64,000 nt of DNA, taken from Collybiopsis luxurians FD-317 M1. Its lineage: Eukaryota; Basidiomycota; Agaricomycetes; Agaricales; Omphalotaceae. Under the pieces are notes generated by a model. It was given only the letters and a program-made list of their open reading frames with translations. It ran no database searches and had not been told where the DNA came from. Positions 36,051 through 48,060 of the stretch are shown piece by piece (the stretch's first letter is position 1; every line of letters begins with the position of its first letter). Location: positions 260,951-324,950 of the forward strand of contig KN834777.1 in the NCBI GenBank assembly GCA_000827265.1, read 5' to 3'. The position numbers and the translations under genes are program-made.

Positions 36051-38220
36051 ATGCTGAACGGGTCGCAGGACTTTACTATCAATGGGGGAACTTTTAATAG
36101 CGTCGGGGGCGATATGAATATCCGAGTCTTTGAACAAAGAGGTGAACAGGGTGAGCACGAGGCTGCACATTCAATGACCGAAATCCTAAGCCTGTGAGCG
36201 CAGGTCTGGCTACACTGTACTCTCACACATCGACTTCTGCAAGCTATGACGCTGGCGCTCGTTATCCCCCTCCCCTTTGCCATCCAGGAACTCGCGAGTC
36301 CATCCTACACGACTTGAATCAATGGGCGAGCAGATCTGACCAGCCAGACAACCCTCAGATCCGCTGGCTTTATGGACCGGCTGGAGCAGGAAAGTCTGCA
36401 ATTGCTCAAACTTTTGCCCAGAAATGTGCTGAGAATGGAACTTTGCTCGGAAGTTTCTTCTTCTGGCGCTCAGATCCTACACGGAATAACCCTCATCGAC
36501 TGTTTACCACAATAGCTCTGCAAATAGCTTTTGCTATACCAGAGCTGCGTGCGGTTGTGAATGCAGCAGTCACTCGCAATCCTTTTGCGCCGACATCATC
36601 TTTTGAGAATCAATGCTATGTTCTAATTATTCAGCTCTGGATGAAGGTTCGAATCCACCAAGAGTTCAGCTACCGTATTAAACACCGCAAGAAACGCGCT
36701 CGCTCTCCTTCATCTCGCTTTATTTCCTCTTCCAACAAACGACCAAAAATGTCTGGTGACACCCATGGTTCTGTTCCAGATAATTCCGAGTTTTCCTTCT
36801 CAACAGGTCCTCGGGTTCTAGTCATTGACGGCCTAGACGAGTGTTCTAGTAATAATGGTGAATGGCAGCAGATTCTGTCCATTCTTGCACAGATGGTGCA
36901 GAAATATGGCCTGCCGATCCAAATTCTTGTCTGCAGCAGACCAGAGCCACGTATCAAGGAGAGCTTCGCCGGAGCAGAGTTCCGAAATATTTGCAGGTGG
37001 ATGCCCCTTGATGATGCATATCAGGCCTCAAAAGATATTCGACTCTTCTTGGTAGATGGATTCAAAAAGATCCTTACATGTCACTCATGCTCAATGGCAC
37101 ATGTTCCCCGTCCTTGGCCCTCGTCTGAGCAGATTGAATATCTCGTACAGAAATCATCTGGCCAGTTCATATATGCATCAACAGTGTTAAAATGGATCAG
37201 TGAAGATTGTGATGTCCCAGCAGATCGTCTTCATATAGTACTAGGCCTTCAAGTGAAGGATCATGAAGGTGGGAATTCACCATATGCAGAACTCGACGCG
37301 CTCTATTTTCAGATTCTATCAACTGTGAAGAAAAGAAATTTGTTTCTGCAGATTTTGGCAGGTTCCATTGTGTTTCGAGAAAGTGACAAAATCACTGTAA
37401 TCTCAATCTCAGACGTGTTGGGCCACATTCCCTCCGGTACCCTTTATGCAACTTTTGCTGGCGTTCATTCTCTTTTTAGAGAGCCTTCACCGGTAGAATC
37501 AGGATTCAGATTTTGCCATGCATCATTCACAGATTTCCTCTTTGACCCCCGCCGATCATTGCAATTCCACATAGATAAATCACTGGGGCATGACTTTCTT
37601 GCGACAATCTTCTTCGAAGACTACTTTTACTTAAACCTAGGCAACAGACAAGGTTTAGATTGGTTCCATCATTGTAAAAATGCAAGCGGAAGTGATGAGC
37701 TTATTTCCAAGCTTGCTTCAATATACACTGCCATCAGTCGAAGAGTAGAGTTAGGGGAGCTCTGGTACTCGGTACTTCCTGACCTTGTGTCTATGATGTT
37801 ACAATCATGGGCCCGATTCCAGGTACGCAATTTTTCTGAGCAGTTAGAAAACAACGAGCTTATGATATTACTGTGATATTACCTACATCAGGCTAAGGGG
37901 GGACAACATTCGCAGGAACTTCAAGATTTATGCACACTTGGATTTACTCTAGTTGTATCCTATGTTAAAACAGAGGTGTACCGGAAAAAATGCAGGATAC
38001 CTATTCGATATCCTTCTTCATGGCTCTCAGTCATTAACCATGGAAACTCTGCGAAATTTTTTGACAAACTTGAGGCTCTTTTGTTATCAGAAGTGCGGAA
38101 AATAATCACATCCTGTAATATGTGGGAGGTAAAATTCCACAAAATACAACCACTATGTTACTCTTCTCCTTAAAAACCTACCTTCAAATTGTTTCTCAGT
38201 TGTTGCACCGTGTATTGTAG
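36051..38220 (+). CDS. NACHT/STAND NTPase with 'DFTINGG' amino terminus (fungal NLR-like)
   Basis: Four exons: 36051-36141, 36204-37822, 37892-38128 and 38200-38220. They total 1,968 nt, giving 655 aa. Residues 1-30 carry 'GSQDFTINGGTFNSVGGDMN', a short leader that begins many agaricomycete NACHT proteins. A Walker A 'GPAGAGKS' lies at 88-95, 'LGSFFFWR' follows at about 112, and a Walker B 'RVLVIDGLDEC' at about 235-245. Then come the sensor-like 'ILVCSRPEPRIKE' and a helical region with 'SSGQFIYASTVLKWI'. No ankyrin, WD or TPR repeats follow, so the protein is NACHT plus a short helical tail. Such proteins are thought to act in non-self recognition and regulated cell death; that role is inference here. 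If the last intron is retained, the protein ends at 38173 instead. Nested transposons start about 160 bp downstream. Confidence 0.85.
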
Positions 38221-38709
38221 ATACCAACCGATAAATTCAACATACGGTCGAGACACTGAGAAATGCATCACTGTCAAATTCAGAATGGACTGATTCAGTG
38301 ATCTTCTGGTTTCAAAATCACCTGGATATATGCAGTATACTTTATGTCAGTGGTCCAGTCAAGCTTATTTGTAAGTCTTACTAGTGATGTGCCAGCTGGG
38401 TCCGGCCCAAAAGCCCCAGCCACAGCTCAAATGGCCTCAGCCAGAGCTCACCAAAATCTTGAGCTAGACGGTCAGAGCTCGGCTCAGGTTCAGGGCTCGG
38501 CCTGATAAGAACATGCAGAATTATTGATTTTTTATTAGAATATGAATGAAAGATGTTTACTCTTACAGCTATTGAACTCTTTTATGAATATAGAACAATG
38601 ATAGTTGTGCAAGTCCTTGAATTTTAGATAAGTATGCGACCAATCTAGAATGGAGATCAAATTCATGCATACAACCTGGGCTTTCTAAATTCTGAGACAG
38701 CAGACTGTA

Positions 38710-38717
38710 GGGACACA
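38710..38717. repeat. Left target-site duplication of element B
   Basis: GGGACACA, identical to 42888-42895. The 8-bp length is diagnostic of hAT transposition. Confidence 0.9.
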
Positions 38718-39354
38718 TAGTGATGTGACGGCTTCGGCCCAGAGCCGTTGAGCTGTCCGAGCCGGGCCCCAGCCTTCTGACGGCTTAGGGCCCCGCTCAA
38801 CATTTTTACGAGTCTGGAATGAAATGGAGGAATCGTCTTGCCAGGGAGCTTGACCTTTTTCCCACGCGATCTGAGTTGCTCTATATATCGATTTTTTCCC
38901 CCATATATGGACCTGTCGCTTTTCGTGACTCCTGTTACATTGCGCGATTTACATTCACCATCATCTCCGTCCCTTCTCTTCCCTTTTTTACTACTGTGTA
39001 CCTTCTTAACATGTATTCATATTGTCTTTTTACCTCCTAATTCCATACTCGAGCAATATTCTAGTCCACAACCCAGGCATGGTAATAGCAATTGCATGTC
39101 AGTGTAAGCAGAATGCACAGCTGTGGGAGACAGTTCGGATATAGTTCATTTCACAACATTTGTCATAGATCTGCTGTAAAATCTCATTCAGGACCTTGGG
39201 GACAGGTGCAAGCAGAAACTGAGCCCTATAACACAGTGACTGACAAAGTAACTTGTCAGATTGAAACTCCGCTTACTTGCCCTTACAAAAGTAACTTAAG
39301 TTACTTAAGTTACTTGCTTCTAAAGTTACTTTGTCGGCACAAAGTAACTTGTCA

Positions 39355-39390
39355 AGTTAGCGGACTTTCAAAATTCAAAGTCCGCTAACT
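39355..39390. repeat. Perfect 14-bp inverted repeat inside element C
   Basis: AGTTAGCGGACTTT at 39355-39368 pairs perfectly with 39377-39390 around an 8-nt loop. It may mark the edge of the subterminal region. Confidence 0.8.
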
Positions 39391-40447
39391 TGTTAACTTG
39401 TCGTCCATAGCGCAGCCGCCTCAGCTGCGATCAAGGTCACTCCGCGCAGACTTCAGTGCTCCGCATGATGCTGAATCCATGCAGTCCTTGCTCCAGGCCC
39501 CAAGTCTGATGTGATCCTCCTTCATAGCCGCGATGGTACAATATCAATTTATCTGAAAAATAAATTTCGTGATTCCAGGTTCTTGCACTACTCTTTCTTT
39601 TTTTACTCAGTGAATCTCTCATCGACAGCTCCTTTGCTGACTCTGTTAAGCTCATGGTCCTTACTTCTTCATTGTATGTGCGTCATTCACTTCTTCACTG
39701 TCATATGTTTACATTAGCCAAATATCTCTAGGTAACAATGTTGCACTTCCCTTCACACCATCAACAGAATGTAAGTCTTTGTGAATAATCTACTAGTACT
39801 CTGACTAACATTTCTCAATAATTATTTCAAGGACAACTGGGTGGAGGAGGTGCAAGCCGAGCATATGTGTTTCTTTTTTCATTCATTTCAGTCACCCATT
39901 CATGTTCTACAAAATCAGATTCAAAGTGCCAAGTAAATGAAACAAGTAACAAAGGTATATAAGCAATTTTCTTCTCGAGCATTGCTTTACAGGCTTCCAC
40001 TGCTGCAACAACTTTGATTGCTATTGCATCCACATCCTTGAATACCACTGCAAGAGCTCTCAACACACTCTTAGGCTAGTACTACAATTTTATAACTTTG
40101 GGTGTAATTGATTCTGCTAAGTTATTCATAGTTCTTGTGTGCTTATGCATTCCTGCTTTTCAATAGTGTATTGTTCAAGACCTATATACATGTATCATGC
40201 TGTATTGTGCAGTAAATAGTGTATATGCATAATTGAGCCTAAATGAGTGACAACAAGTGAATGCGGGATTCAATATTGTGAAATCATGTATTCCGGCCAG
40301 CTCAGATGATCTGCTCAACAGTGCTCGCTTTTGCTCATTCTAGCTCATCCTTATTCTGGATTTCCGAGTTTGATCAAGCAAAAACAAGTTTCAGCGAGTC
40401 AATTTGTATAGAGCTGTCCACTGCAAACAAGAGCTAGTTGCCTGGTA

Positions 40448-41484
40448 AGCAATGTCAATCTGGTCTTGGCCTTGGAAATTCGGTTAACCTTCCCGGCAAA
40501 TAATACATTACCTACCACACTGCGGGGAATTCACGATGCCCGTTGGGGAGAAAGCCGAAGGTTTTATGGAGCTTCGGAACAAAATTCTCACATTTTTTGC
40601 AATGAGGCTTTTTAGAATGACATTGCAGCAGCTATGGTGAGAATATTTGTAAGTTAAAATAACCTCACCATAACCTCAACATACCCTCAATTTGAGGATA
40701 ATCTTCGAATAACCTCGGGGAGATTATTTTAACCAGCCTCATTGTAAAAATCACAAATGTTTTGTTCCAAACCTCTGGAAAACCTCTGGCTTTGCGTGCC
40801 GCCGACATTGTAAAATCCCCGCAGTGCCAGTAGCTGCACCCGTCATGCATAACAAAATATATAGATTGTATATCAATGCAGAACTCTAGCACTGCAGAAA
40901 TTTTCAGAAGGGCATCCGGCCCAATGATTGCTAGGTTTTATTTGAGATAATCTGCACCAATAAAGCATTTTCCTACGATAAATTGAACAATTTACATCAC
41001 ATATACAACTTACTTCACATTTCAGCATCAAGTTACCTTGATATCCATCCTAATTTCCAAAGATACAGTGCAGGTGCTTGTTGGAAAACAGCTAGCTTCG
41101 AAGCATAATCCCATTGTTTGTATCCGGCTTATCAGATATAACTGAACTGTCTAATGATACAATTTATTTGTAGAAGCAGTCGCACACCGTTATCCCACAA
41201 TGTTTATATATGTTACCTTAATATATATACTGAATGAGTGCAGAAGACATGAAGAGCAAAATGATTAGGGTAATATCGGAGAGAAATGAGTTGTTGAATA
41301 GAGTAATGGAAGAATTCCTGCAGTGCAAAGTTCCTGCATTGCAGTAATAAGAACTTGTAGATGCTTTATTGATGTGCAATCTGTTTATTTTGTTACACAT
41401 GATGAGTGCGGCTACTGGTAGGTAATGCATTATTTGGCAAAGAGGTAAACCGGATGGCCAATGCCAGACCGAATTGACATTGCC
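40448..41484. mobile_element. Element D: long-TIR element with TA target duplication, inserted in element C
   Basis: Imperfect inverted repeats of about 70 bp form the ends. The left starts AGCAATGTCAATCTGGTC, and the right in reverse starts GGCAATGTCAATTCGGTC. Both run to a shared 'AAATAAT.CATTACCTACCA'. TA flanks both ends (40446-40447 and 41485-41486). The element is about 1.04 kb without a recognisable transposase. It is the innermost of four nested layers. A smaller inverted repeat lies inside it at about 40655-40732. Confidence 0.65.
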
Positions 41485-42887
41485 TACAAACCTATGACGC
41501 TCATTTTCGCTCGGCCTGGCGTGGGTTAATTTTCACTGGAAGTCAATGTTCAGAAACAACATATGGGCAGACCACTGCGCTATTGATCTATATCAAGTAG
41601 ATACTTGAAACCGCAGGTAAAAGTGAAATTGTCTCTTAGAATATTCTGCAGATTATTAGTGAAAGTACTCATAAATGAGTTTGTAAAATAAGCAATAACT
41701 TGCTGCAGAGAATGGGTGCTTTCCTATTCGGAACATCATCCATGTCATTGAATTTGTCAGAATTCATACAAAACAGTATACAGAGCATGGAATCTATCAT
41801 TAATGAGCCAATTGTAAGGTTTTTAGTGAAGATCCATAATGCAGGGCATCGGCAAGTTAGAATGTCAAGTGTGGGGAAAAAAAGTTACTTGCAAGTAACT
41901 TAATTGAATTGAAAAAGTTACTTAACAAGTTACTATGCTCACAGTCCTATAATACAGCTCTTATTGGTCTCGATTTCCAAGCCAGCCGATTCCAGCCATC
42001 ATCATTACAATGTATTTCACTCAATCCAGCCTCCTTCTGCCCACCATTCTGCTTGAAATTTAGTAAAGCTTGTGATTTCTATTGTAACTTCTCTATGTCC
42101 AGATTCTGGGCTTTCTACTTTTGTTCTTCTATGTTGCCGATCCTTTGTATAGTGAGCAGCACTATTTTCTTCACTTCGAGAACTTTCCCATGACCCTTTT
42201 TCTTTCCCACAGGTGATGCACCAGTGAATTGCTCAACACTACCACTGTCTTGCACATTAGCAGGTAATTCTCACCAAATTACTCAACCTCACCTACGATA
42301 TGAAACTTATAATACCAGACTTTGTGGTTGTGAGTGCATTTGAAGTGTGCACCCAACTTTGCCCTCTACTCTACTTACTTCATGTATTGTAGATAGTTGG
42401 CTGTTGTTGTATGTGCTTGTTAGCAGTGTCCAGACTCGTACATGCCATGTGCAAAGCACGATGGCCCATATCCCCCAGGTAGGAAGCCCTGGGCAGGGGC
42501 ATCGAGTCGGGGCTTTTTCTATATTAAAATTAAGGTTGAAATGGTCCTATTATTGAAGAATTAGTCTACCAAAATTATCATTGACTTTTCATATACTATT
42601 TTATGGTGACTGCTTGATTAATTTTTGTCTTTCCAAGGTATTTTCAATCTACTTTCTTTCTGCAAGCTTAAATATACACATCATGTGACTTTGATGCATT
42701 TGATTCACAATGCTGAAGCAATTCTTTACTGGCACACATTCTTTATTACAGGCAGCTCAAATAGTAATAAGAGATGTAAAAATGCATCATATTCATGTGT
42801 AATACTGGCCAAATTGCTGATTGTTAGTCCAGGTAGGTTGAGCCGTGGCCAGGGCTTTTGAGCCGGGCCCCGGCCATCACATCACTA

Positions 42888-42895
42888 GGGACACA
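42888..42895. repeat. Right target-site duplication of element B
   Basis: GGGACACA, identical to 38710-38717. Confidence 0.9.
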
Positions 42896-43148
42896 AGGGA
42901 ACATTACACAGTGAAAGAAATGGCTAAATACAGATAATTCTTTCATGATTTTGTGGTAAAGTTTTACCAGAAATGTCCACATTTGCCGCTTGTAGCAAGT
43001 CCTGGCTCAAGACCCCCGCTGCCGGCCTGCCAGAATTCTGAGCTGGGCCCTGAGGCCCTGAGCCCCCTCTGAGCCGTGGGAGGGCTGGGGCCCGGACTAC
43101 CCGGCCTACCCTGCTCAACAGCACTGGGCCGGCGCAGTCACATCATTT

Positions 43149-43695
43149 GAGATTCAAAGGTGATGTTTCATTACCTCCGTGCGCAACTGGGGTTGATTGA
43201 GTACAACATAAGTGCTGAAAAATTTATTATTTATCAAAACATTGTACAACCTCAATATCATTATTTAACACTGGAAAACAAAGGGAAAATTTTACGGTAA
43301 AATCCAATATATTACTAGATCTTTACAGCTGATAAATACTGCACTGCTGTGTGTTGCAGTGTACAGTTGGTAGAGATGAAGCAGTTGTTTTCAAGCAAGT
43401 CGGCCAATTTATCCAAGAACTTTAGCCAAGGCTATGGCCACAAGGATTACACTAGGATATCGTACAACATTGCAGTTGGCCTTCCAAGGATGTGGTTGCT
43501 CCGTGAACAGGAGAAGGATTGTAAGTTGTGGTAACCTGGCCTGAGTGCTCAATTGCCCAGTACCAGAAAAAAGCAGGGGCGTTCACCTCCTGTGCTCAGG
43601 AGATTCATCATGACTCACTGAAGCACCTTCATTGTGCATCACATGTAAAACTACTGCAATCTTTCCACTGAAGGCCGGTTTTCTTTTCACCCCAC
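43149..43695. other. AT-rich spacer between transposon remains
   Basis: No gene is seen. A 61-codon frame at 43349-43534 has no motif. Confidence 0.4.
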
Positions 43696-43951
43696 AGTTG
43701 AAATATCTATTGTGGGCTAGGCTCGGAATGATGATGGCAAAATAAGTAATTGTCTATTGTTGTCGGCCTTCAGAGTAGGACTTTATACTATACAGTAGGT
43801 ATTCTAGAAGTATCTACAGAATAAGTAGCAGTTCTACAACATTCTGTGTATTGCTAATACTGCAGTAATTATCTGAGTAATCTACAAATAAATATTACTA
43901 AGCTTCATACCAGAGATGCTAGTTCTGGTCAAAGCATTGGATCACAACAGT
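43696..43951 (-). repeat. Possible 3' LTR of the minus-strand copia remnant
   Basis: On the minus strand a purine tract (GTTGAGGGGGA) is followed directly by TGTTGTGATCCAATGC, the usual polypurine tract then TG start of a 3' LTR. The far end is not firmly placed. No second identical LTR was found in the window. Confidence 0.4.
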
Positions 43952-44469
43952 CCCCCTCAACTCCAGCTTGATGCTACACAAGCAAAACTCCCCCTGAGCT
44001 GAGGTAGGAAAAACAAAGGAATAAGAAATAAGACAGATGAATCAGAAAATGTCCAAAATGTAAAATGAGTAAGCATAGGAAAATTAAACCTTGAACCTCT
44101 TGGGAGTACACAACTCAACCACAGAATGACAACAAGTACAAGTCTGGGATTACATAACTTCCACCAGAGATGCAGAAACAACAGGAGGATCTGGGAGTAC
44201 CAAACTCAACCAGATTTGGGAGAATACATCTTGACCACATAACATAAACCAATGGCAGGAGAACACACTCTCAACTGCAAGATTGACAAACAGTCAATAA
44301 ACCTATACAACCAAATAGCAGTTGATGGCATTGCAACAATGCAATGATCAGGGGTGTGCACATTAAAATGCAAAGCCAGGTTCAACATATGCAGCAGCAA
44401 GATGTGACTGATGGTGATGGCGGCGGCAGCAGCAATTATTATGATTGGAGTCTGAATCTGAGTTACTTT

Positions 44470-45400
44470 CAGGCTCAGGGCAGTCTCAGAGAAACTGTGC
44501 TTTTACTGCCACAATGGAAACAGCGAGGCTTGTTGGAATGACGGGAAGAATGGGACTCTCTTGCAGGTAGGGCAATTTCTGGGGCTGAATTTTTGGAGCA
44601 GGTTCGGAGATCTTCCTTGAGGGTTCTAGAAATTAATTTGCTGGGGTCTGAATCATTTTTGTCAGATAAAGAGCTGGGATCAACAGTGGAAATAAATGAA
44701 TTCCAAGAGTTGGGCAGCAATGTAAGAAGTGTCATGGAAAAGTCTGGTGCTGTGAGTGCTTGGCCCAAATTGGCAAGTTCAGTCTGATATCCACAGAGTG
44801 TCTGGATATGCTCTTCAATATTAGCACCTTCTGGACAGTGTGCATGAAACAGTTTTCTGCACACAAGGACAACACTAGTGGAGCCGGCAGGCTCATGCAT
44901 ATTCTTCAGTGTAGTCCATGCTCCCAAAGCAGTTGTTGCACTATAAATGTATACAAGGGGTCCATCGGTGACTCGGAGACAGATTACCGAAAGTGCTTTT
45001 CAGTCTATGGTGGTGTCAGATGACAGTGCAGGATCCTGGATATACACATCAAGACCAAGGTTGGTGAGAATGTCCCTCATTTTGATTTTTCATATGGCAT
45101 AATTCTTGGTGCCACAGATGTTGAAATTTTCGAGAGGGTAAAAGAAGCAGAAATAAATCAACATTTGGTCCTTTTGGCTAGTACAAGTATGTACAGTGTG
45201 ATAGCGAAGGCAAATGGTTAAGGGAAAAGGAGCGTTGCGAAGGAAAAATGCTTAAATAGTAAAACCTAAAACCATGCGAGGTCCATGTGAGCTTCTAGCG
45301 CTCGGACCAGCACTAATAAATCGCTGACAACAGAGATAATCAATTCGGTACGTGCTGCTAGTCAATGTGCTGCTTTCGGCCATTATGCGGGAAGTCAATT
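44470..45400 (-). pseudogene. Ty1/copia gag remnant, broken and interrupted
   Basis: The minus strand reads 'MAESSTLTSSTYRI', then an unrelated stretch (about 45126-45344), then 'FQHLCGTKNYA', 'MRDILTNLGLD', an in-frame stop, 'KALSVICLRVTDGPLVYI' and a further 150-codon frame. That frame contains 'CRKLFHAHCPEGANIEEHI' and 'LLTLLPNSWNSFI', the UBN2/copia gag core, ending in a partial zinc knuckle ('CFHCGSK'). The same blocks occur intact at 61636 onward. Protease, integrase and reverse transcriptase are missing before the putative 3' LTR. This is a dead, internally deleted element. Confidence 0.8.
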
Positions 45401-46295
45401 TGAATACGGTGATAGATACAGAGAGCAACAAGGAGTAAGATCAACGACGTCGGATTAGAATCAGAGAGGGCCGGGGCCCATAACCCACAATAATATCCAG
45501 TCGAAGTGGAATCAAAGACTTGTTCCAAGACAGCAAGCTGTCAATTTGCTCAGATGTACTCATAAGTAGTCGACAACTCGATGATAGCCTTTACTCGAGG
45601 CATGCGGATTGCTCTTATAATCTCAGATATTGTACGACCAGTTCAGTAACACATGCCGCTATCCTGTGAACTAAACTGTTCTCGACTTCGTAATGCTTGA
45701 CAGGTGTAATGAACCACTGATTCTTGTAATACATAACACAGAATGTGATACGCTCAAATTTCTGCCATGCTCCATTGGACTGTCAAACACACTTCATTGC
45801 TTTTGTTTCAAATTTGGGAGTTCACCTATAGACTACTCATAATGACAGTGTTAGATGGAAGTCCCAGCCCTCACGACATGATGAACTTAAATCCTGTATG
45901 AGTATCAAGATGCATTCCTAAACTATAAACTTATTGTCATACTTGTACAGTGTATTGATGCCCGCTTTTGACCGGAAGCTAATTCTTCATTCCATTCATC
46001 ATTTTCAAGAGCCTTCCTATATATCAATTTTTGATATATAATTAAGTTCTTTTGTACAAAGAGCTGTGACCTGAGCTCGCTAGATCTTTCTTGAAACCGA
46101 AGAGTGGGGATGCTATATATGCATCACGAGCAAATGTCTACTCTTGAATGTAAGTAGATGACATGCAGAATCATGGATACCGCGTCCTTTCGACACAGAA
46201 CTTGCCAATGTCATCAGGTGGGACCGCAGTATAAATTCAGGACTTAAAGACCATTTAAACATTTCCCCCTGTCTTGCTCTAATGCTCGCTGAGCA
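45401..46295. other. Leader/LTR-like remains of the copia element, then intergenic
   Basis: The minus-strand word GGTTATGGGCCCC (45473-45485) also precedes the copia gag at 61550-61562, so this is probably the primer-site area. The rest shows no gene. Confidence 0.4.
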
Positions 46296-47619
46296 ATGAC
46301 TCCGCAAGAACAACAGACAATTGCCTCCTTCGGAGCTATCTTCTTTGCCGACGTTATAACCGCAGCCTTTACACTGATTGCTTATGGTATGTATAGCCCA
46401 GGGATTAAACAAACTTGTGATAACGGATCTCTTCTAGGTATGTATATAATAGGAATATTCGTTGCCATCAGAGGTTTAGTGTATGGGACGCCAAATTGAT
46501 TCTCAAATTTATCAGCTCACAATTCTGTTTGATCTTGTCGATTGACAGAACTAAATCCGGTACCAATTCGCGAATTGTGCTTCTTGCTTGCTTGTTCACG
46601 ATGCTTCTTGCCTTTACCTGGATAATCTTTTCCAATGGGGTTCTCATGCTGAAGTTTCTGAAAAACTGGTCAAGTATCATACAAGCGGGTACAGAAGTAC
46701 AGGGAGAACTCAGTCCAAAAGCCATTATACCACATTATTCGCGGTTCCCCCTGAATACCACATCATTTTGGGCTGCTCTAGTGAACGTAAAGATCTCAAA
46801 GCGCAAAGCATGTCTGATTCAATGATTGAAACATGCTTTCTAGTTGCTCTTGAATGACTCCGTTATTGCTTGGAGAGGGTGGAGCTTATTTCAGCATTCC
46901 AAATTTCCAAAGTATATTTTAACATTGCTTATGCTCTCAAATACCGGTACGCACAGAATTTTTTTGGCATAATGATAAATTGTTGACCTTACTCCCTGGA
47001 TTTGAATAGGAGTCAATACCACAAGCTGCATTCTTGGTAGCATGGATGTGTGGTCAGAGCCAGCTTGTGGCAATGATACTTTCCCATTCTTATCGGGCTT
47101 GTTTTCACTGATGTTAAACCTATTTGTGACGGTGATAATTGGCTGGACAGCTTGGCAAGTGGTCTGATGTTCATTTGAGGTTGCCCGTTATAATAAAGTC
47201 ACAATAATTCAGGAACCATCACCGGTCAATGAGGGAAGCTGCCCTTCGCAAACGGACTAGGGCTCAGAACATCCTACTTTTGTTCATTGAGTCTGGAGTT
47301 GTCTATTGTGCAGGGGCTGCATTCTTCACTGTCATGACTGGCCTGAAAACTTGCCCTAGTATGATGACTGAGTCGATTGTTGAAGCGATTATGGTGATTA
47401 TAGTAATTGTTGGTCCAGTGAGTTTTACTCTCAACTTCTTTGACTAAATTAACTGATTTGAGTTAATTGGCGTACTAGCCATGGTATCCAGTTGCAATAA
47501 TCATCATGATTGGCATGAATAAATCTCCTGTAAATCAAACCTTGCGTATTACCATCACCCAGACCAAGGCAAACAGTCAAGGAGGTCATATTCCACGTAC
47601 TCGGGTGCACAGCAAGTGA
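46296..47619 (+). CDS. Multi-span membrane protein, unknown function
   Basis: Resolved exons are 46296-46386, 46438-46480, a third from 46549, and the last at 47479-47619. Products are 'MTPQEQQTIASFGAIFFADV' with a helix to 'AYG', then 'MYIIGIFVAIRGLV', then 'RIVLLACLFTMLLAFTWIIF'. Later blocks are 'DSVIAWRGWSLFQHSKFPK', 'LFSLMLNLFVTVIIGWTAW' and 'ILLLFIESGVVYCAGAAFF'. The last intron (47418-47478) joins 'IVGP' to 'PWYPVAIIIMIG'. The order matches the same agaricomycete seven-helix type as the pair at 12.1-15.0 kb. Exon borders between about 46688 and 47200 are not resolved, so it could carry a frameshift. The stop at 47617-47619 follows 'RTRVHSK'. Confidence 0.55.
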
Positions 47620-48060
47620 AAGGGAAAAATGACAAAAGAGTACTTAGTATAAGCCGTGTTGGGATACTACATACCCTGTTCACTGTACTTTTCTGTGACT
47701 GCAGTTCCTAATTTTTTCTTTTTTCTTTTGCTTCAACTTGGGTTTGTAGGAGCTCAGGAGAGTTTTTCGTTACGTATGGGCATCATTTCAACACACAAAA
47801 TTAGCATATATCCCTTAGTTATTATTAAAAGGTGATTGAATCCGACGATGTTAAACAAAAGTGCTGAGTGAATCATCGCTAGTAAGAACAAAAAATCTAA
47901 AATGCCATAGAATATGCTACGTTGATGGCTCGATCCGTCAATACTGCAGCTGCTGTCACCATTATTACTACTTATCCCTGATCTGGCACTTCCCTACTCT
48001 ACAATGCCTTTCTGTGAAGCGTACTCCTTCTGAAACAATCATGTAGTAGTAGCAATAATC
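47620..48060. other. Intergenic
   Basis: Nothing recognisable before the duplicated block that starts near 48060. Confidence 0.4.

Larger units (their letters stand above)
39233..41945. mobile_element. Element C: transposon inserted in element B, with AAGTAACTT subterminal repeats
   Basis: The flanks are CCTATAAC (39225-39232) and CCTATAAT (41946-41953), a 7-of-8 target duplication. The termini read ACAGTGACTGAC and, in reverse, ACTGTGAGCAT. The words AAGTAACTT or AAGTTACTT occur many times within about 170 bp of the left end and several times in the last 70 bp at the right, as expected for hAT subterminal transposase-binding repeats. No coding domain is recognised inside. It holds element D. 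Confidence 0.6.
38718..42887. mobile_element. Element B: hAT-like transposon with perfect 8-bp target duplication
   Basis: The ends are TAGTGATGTGACGGC and, in reverse, TAGTGATGTGATGGC (14 of 15 matching). Both are followed by GC-rich subterminal sequence with GGCCC and CCGGG words. It is flanked exactly by GGGACACA on both sides. No transposase (no hAT dimerisation domain) is visible, so it is non-autonomous. Its 4,170 bp include element C. Without C it is about 1.45 kb. The insertion lies inside element A. Confidence 0.85.
38384..43148. mobile_element. Element A: outer hAT-like element, split by later insertions
   Basis: The left end 'ctagtgatgtgccagctggg' and the right end, which in reverse reads 'atgatgtgactgcgccggcc', resemble each other and the ends of element B. 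Both are followed by GGCCC/GGGCC-rich subterminal sequence. Without the inserted element B the two halves total about 590 bp, so it was non-autonomous. I find no matching 8-bp target duplication outside it, so the exact ends are uncertain. Confidence 0.5.

Noticed and set aside
36646..36665. tRNA B-box-like GGTTCGAATCC followed by ACCA
   Set aside because: It lies inside the NACHT coding exon, with no A box or cloverleaf around it.
38384..43148. 8-bp target duplication around element A
   Set aside because: The flanks (agtcttac on the left, ttgagatt on the right) do not match, so I do not claim one.
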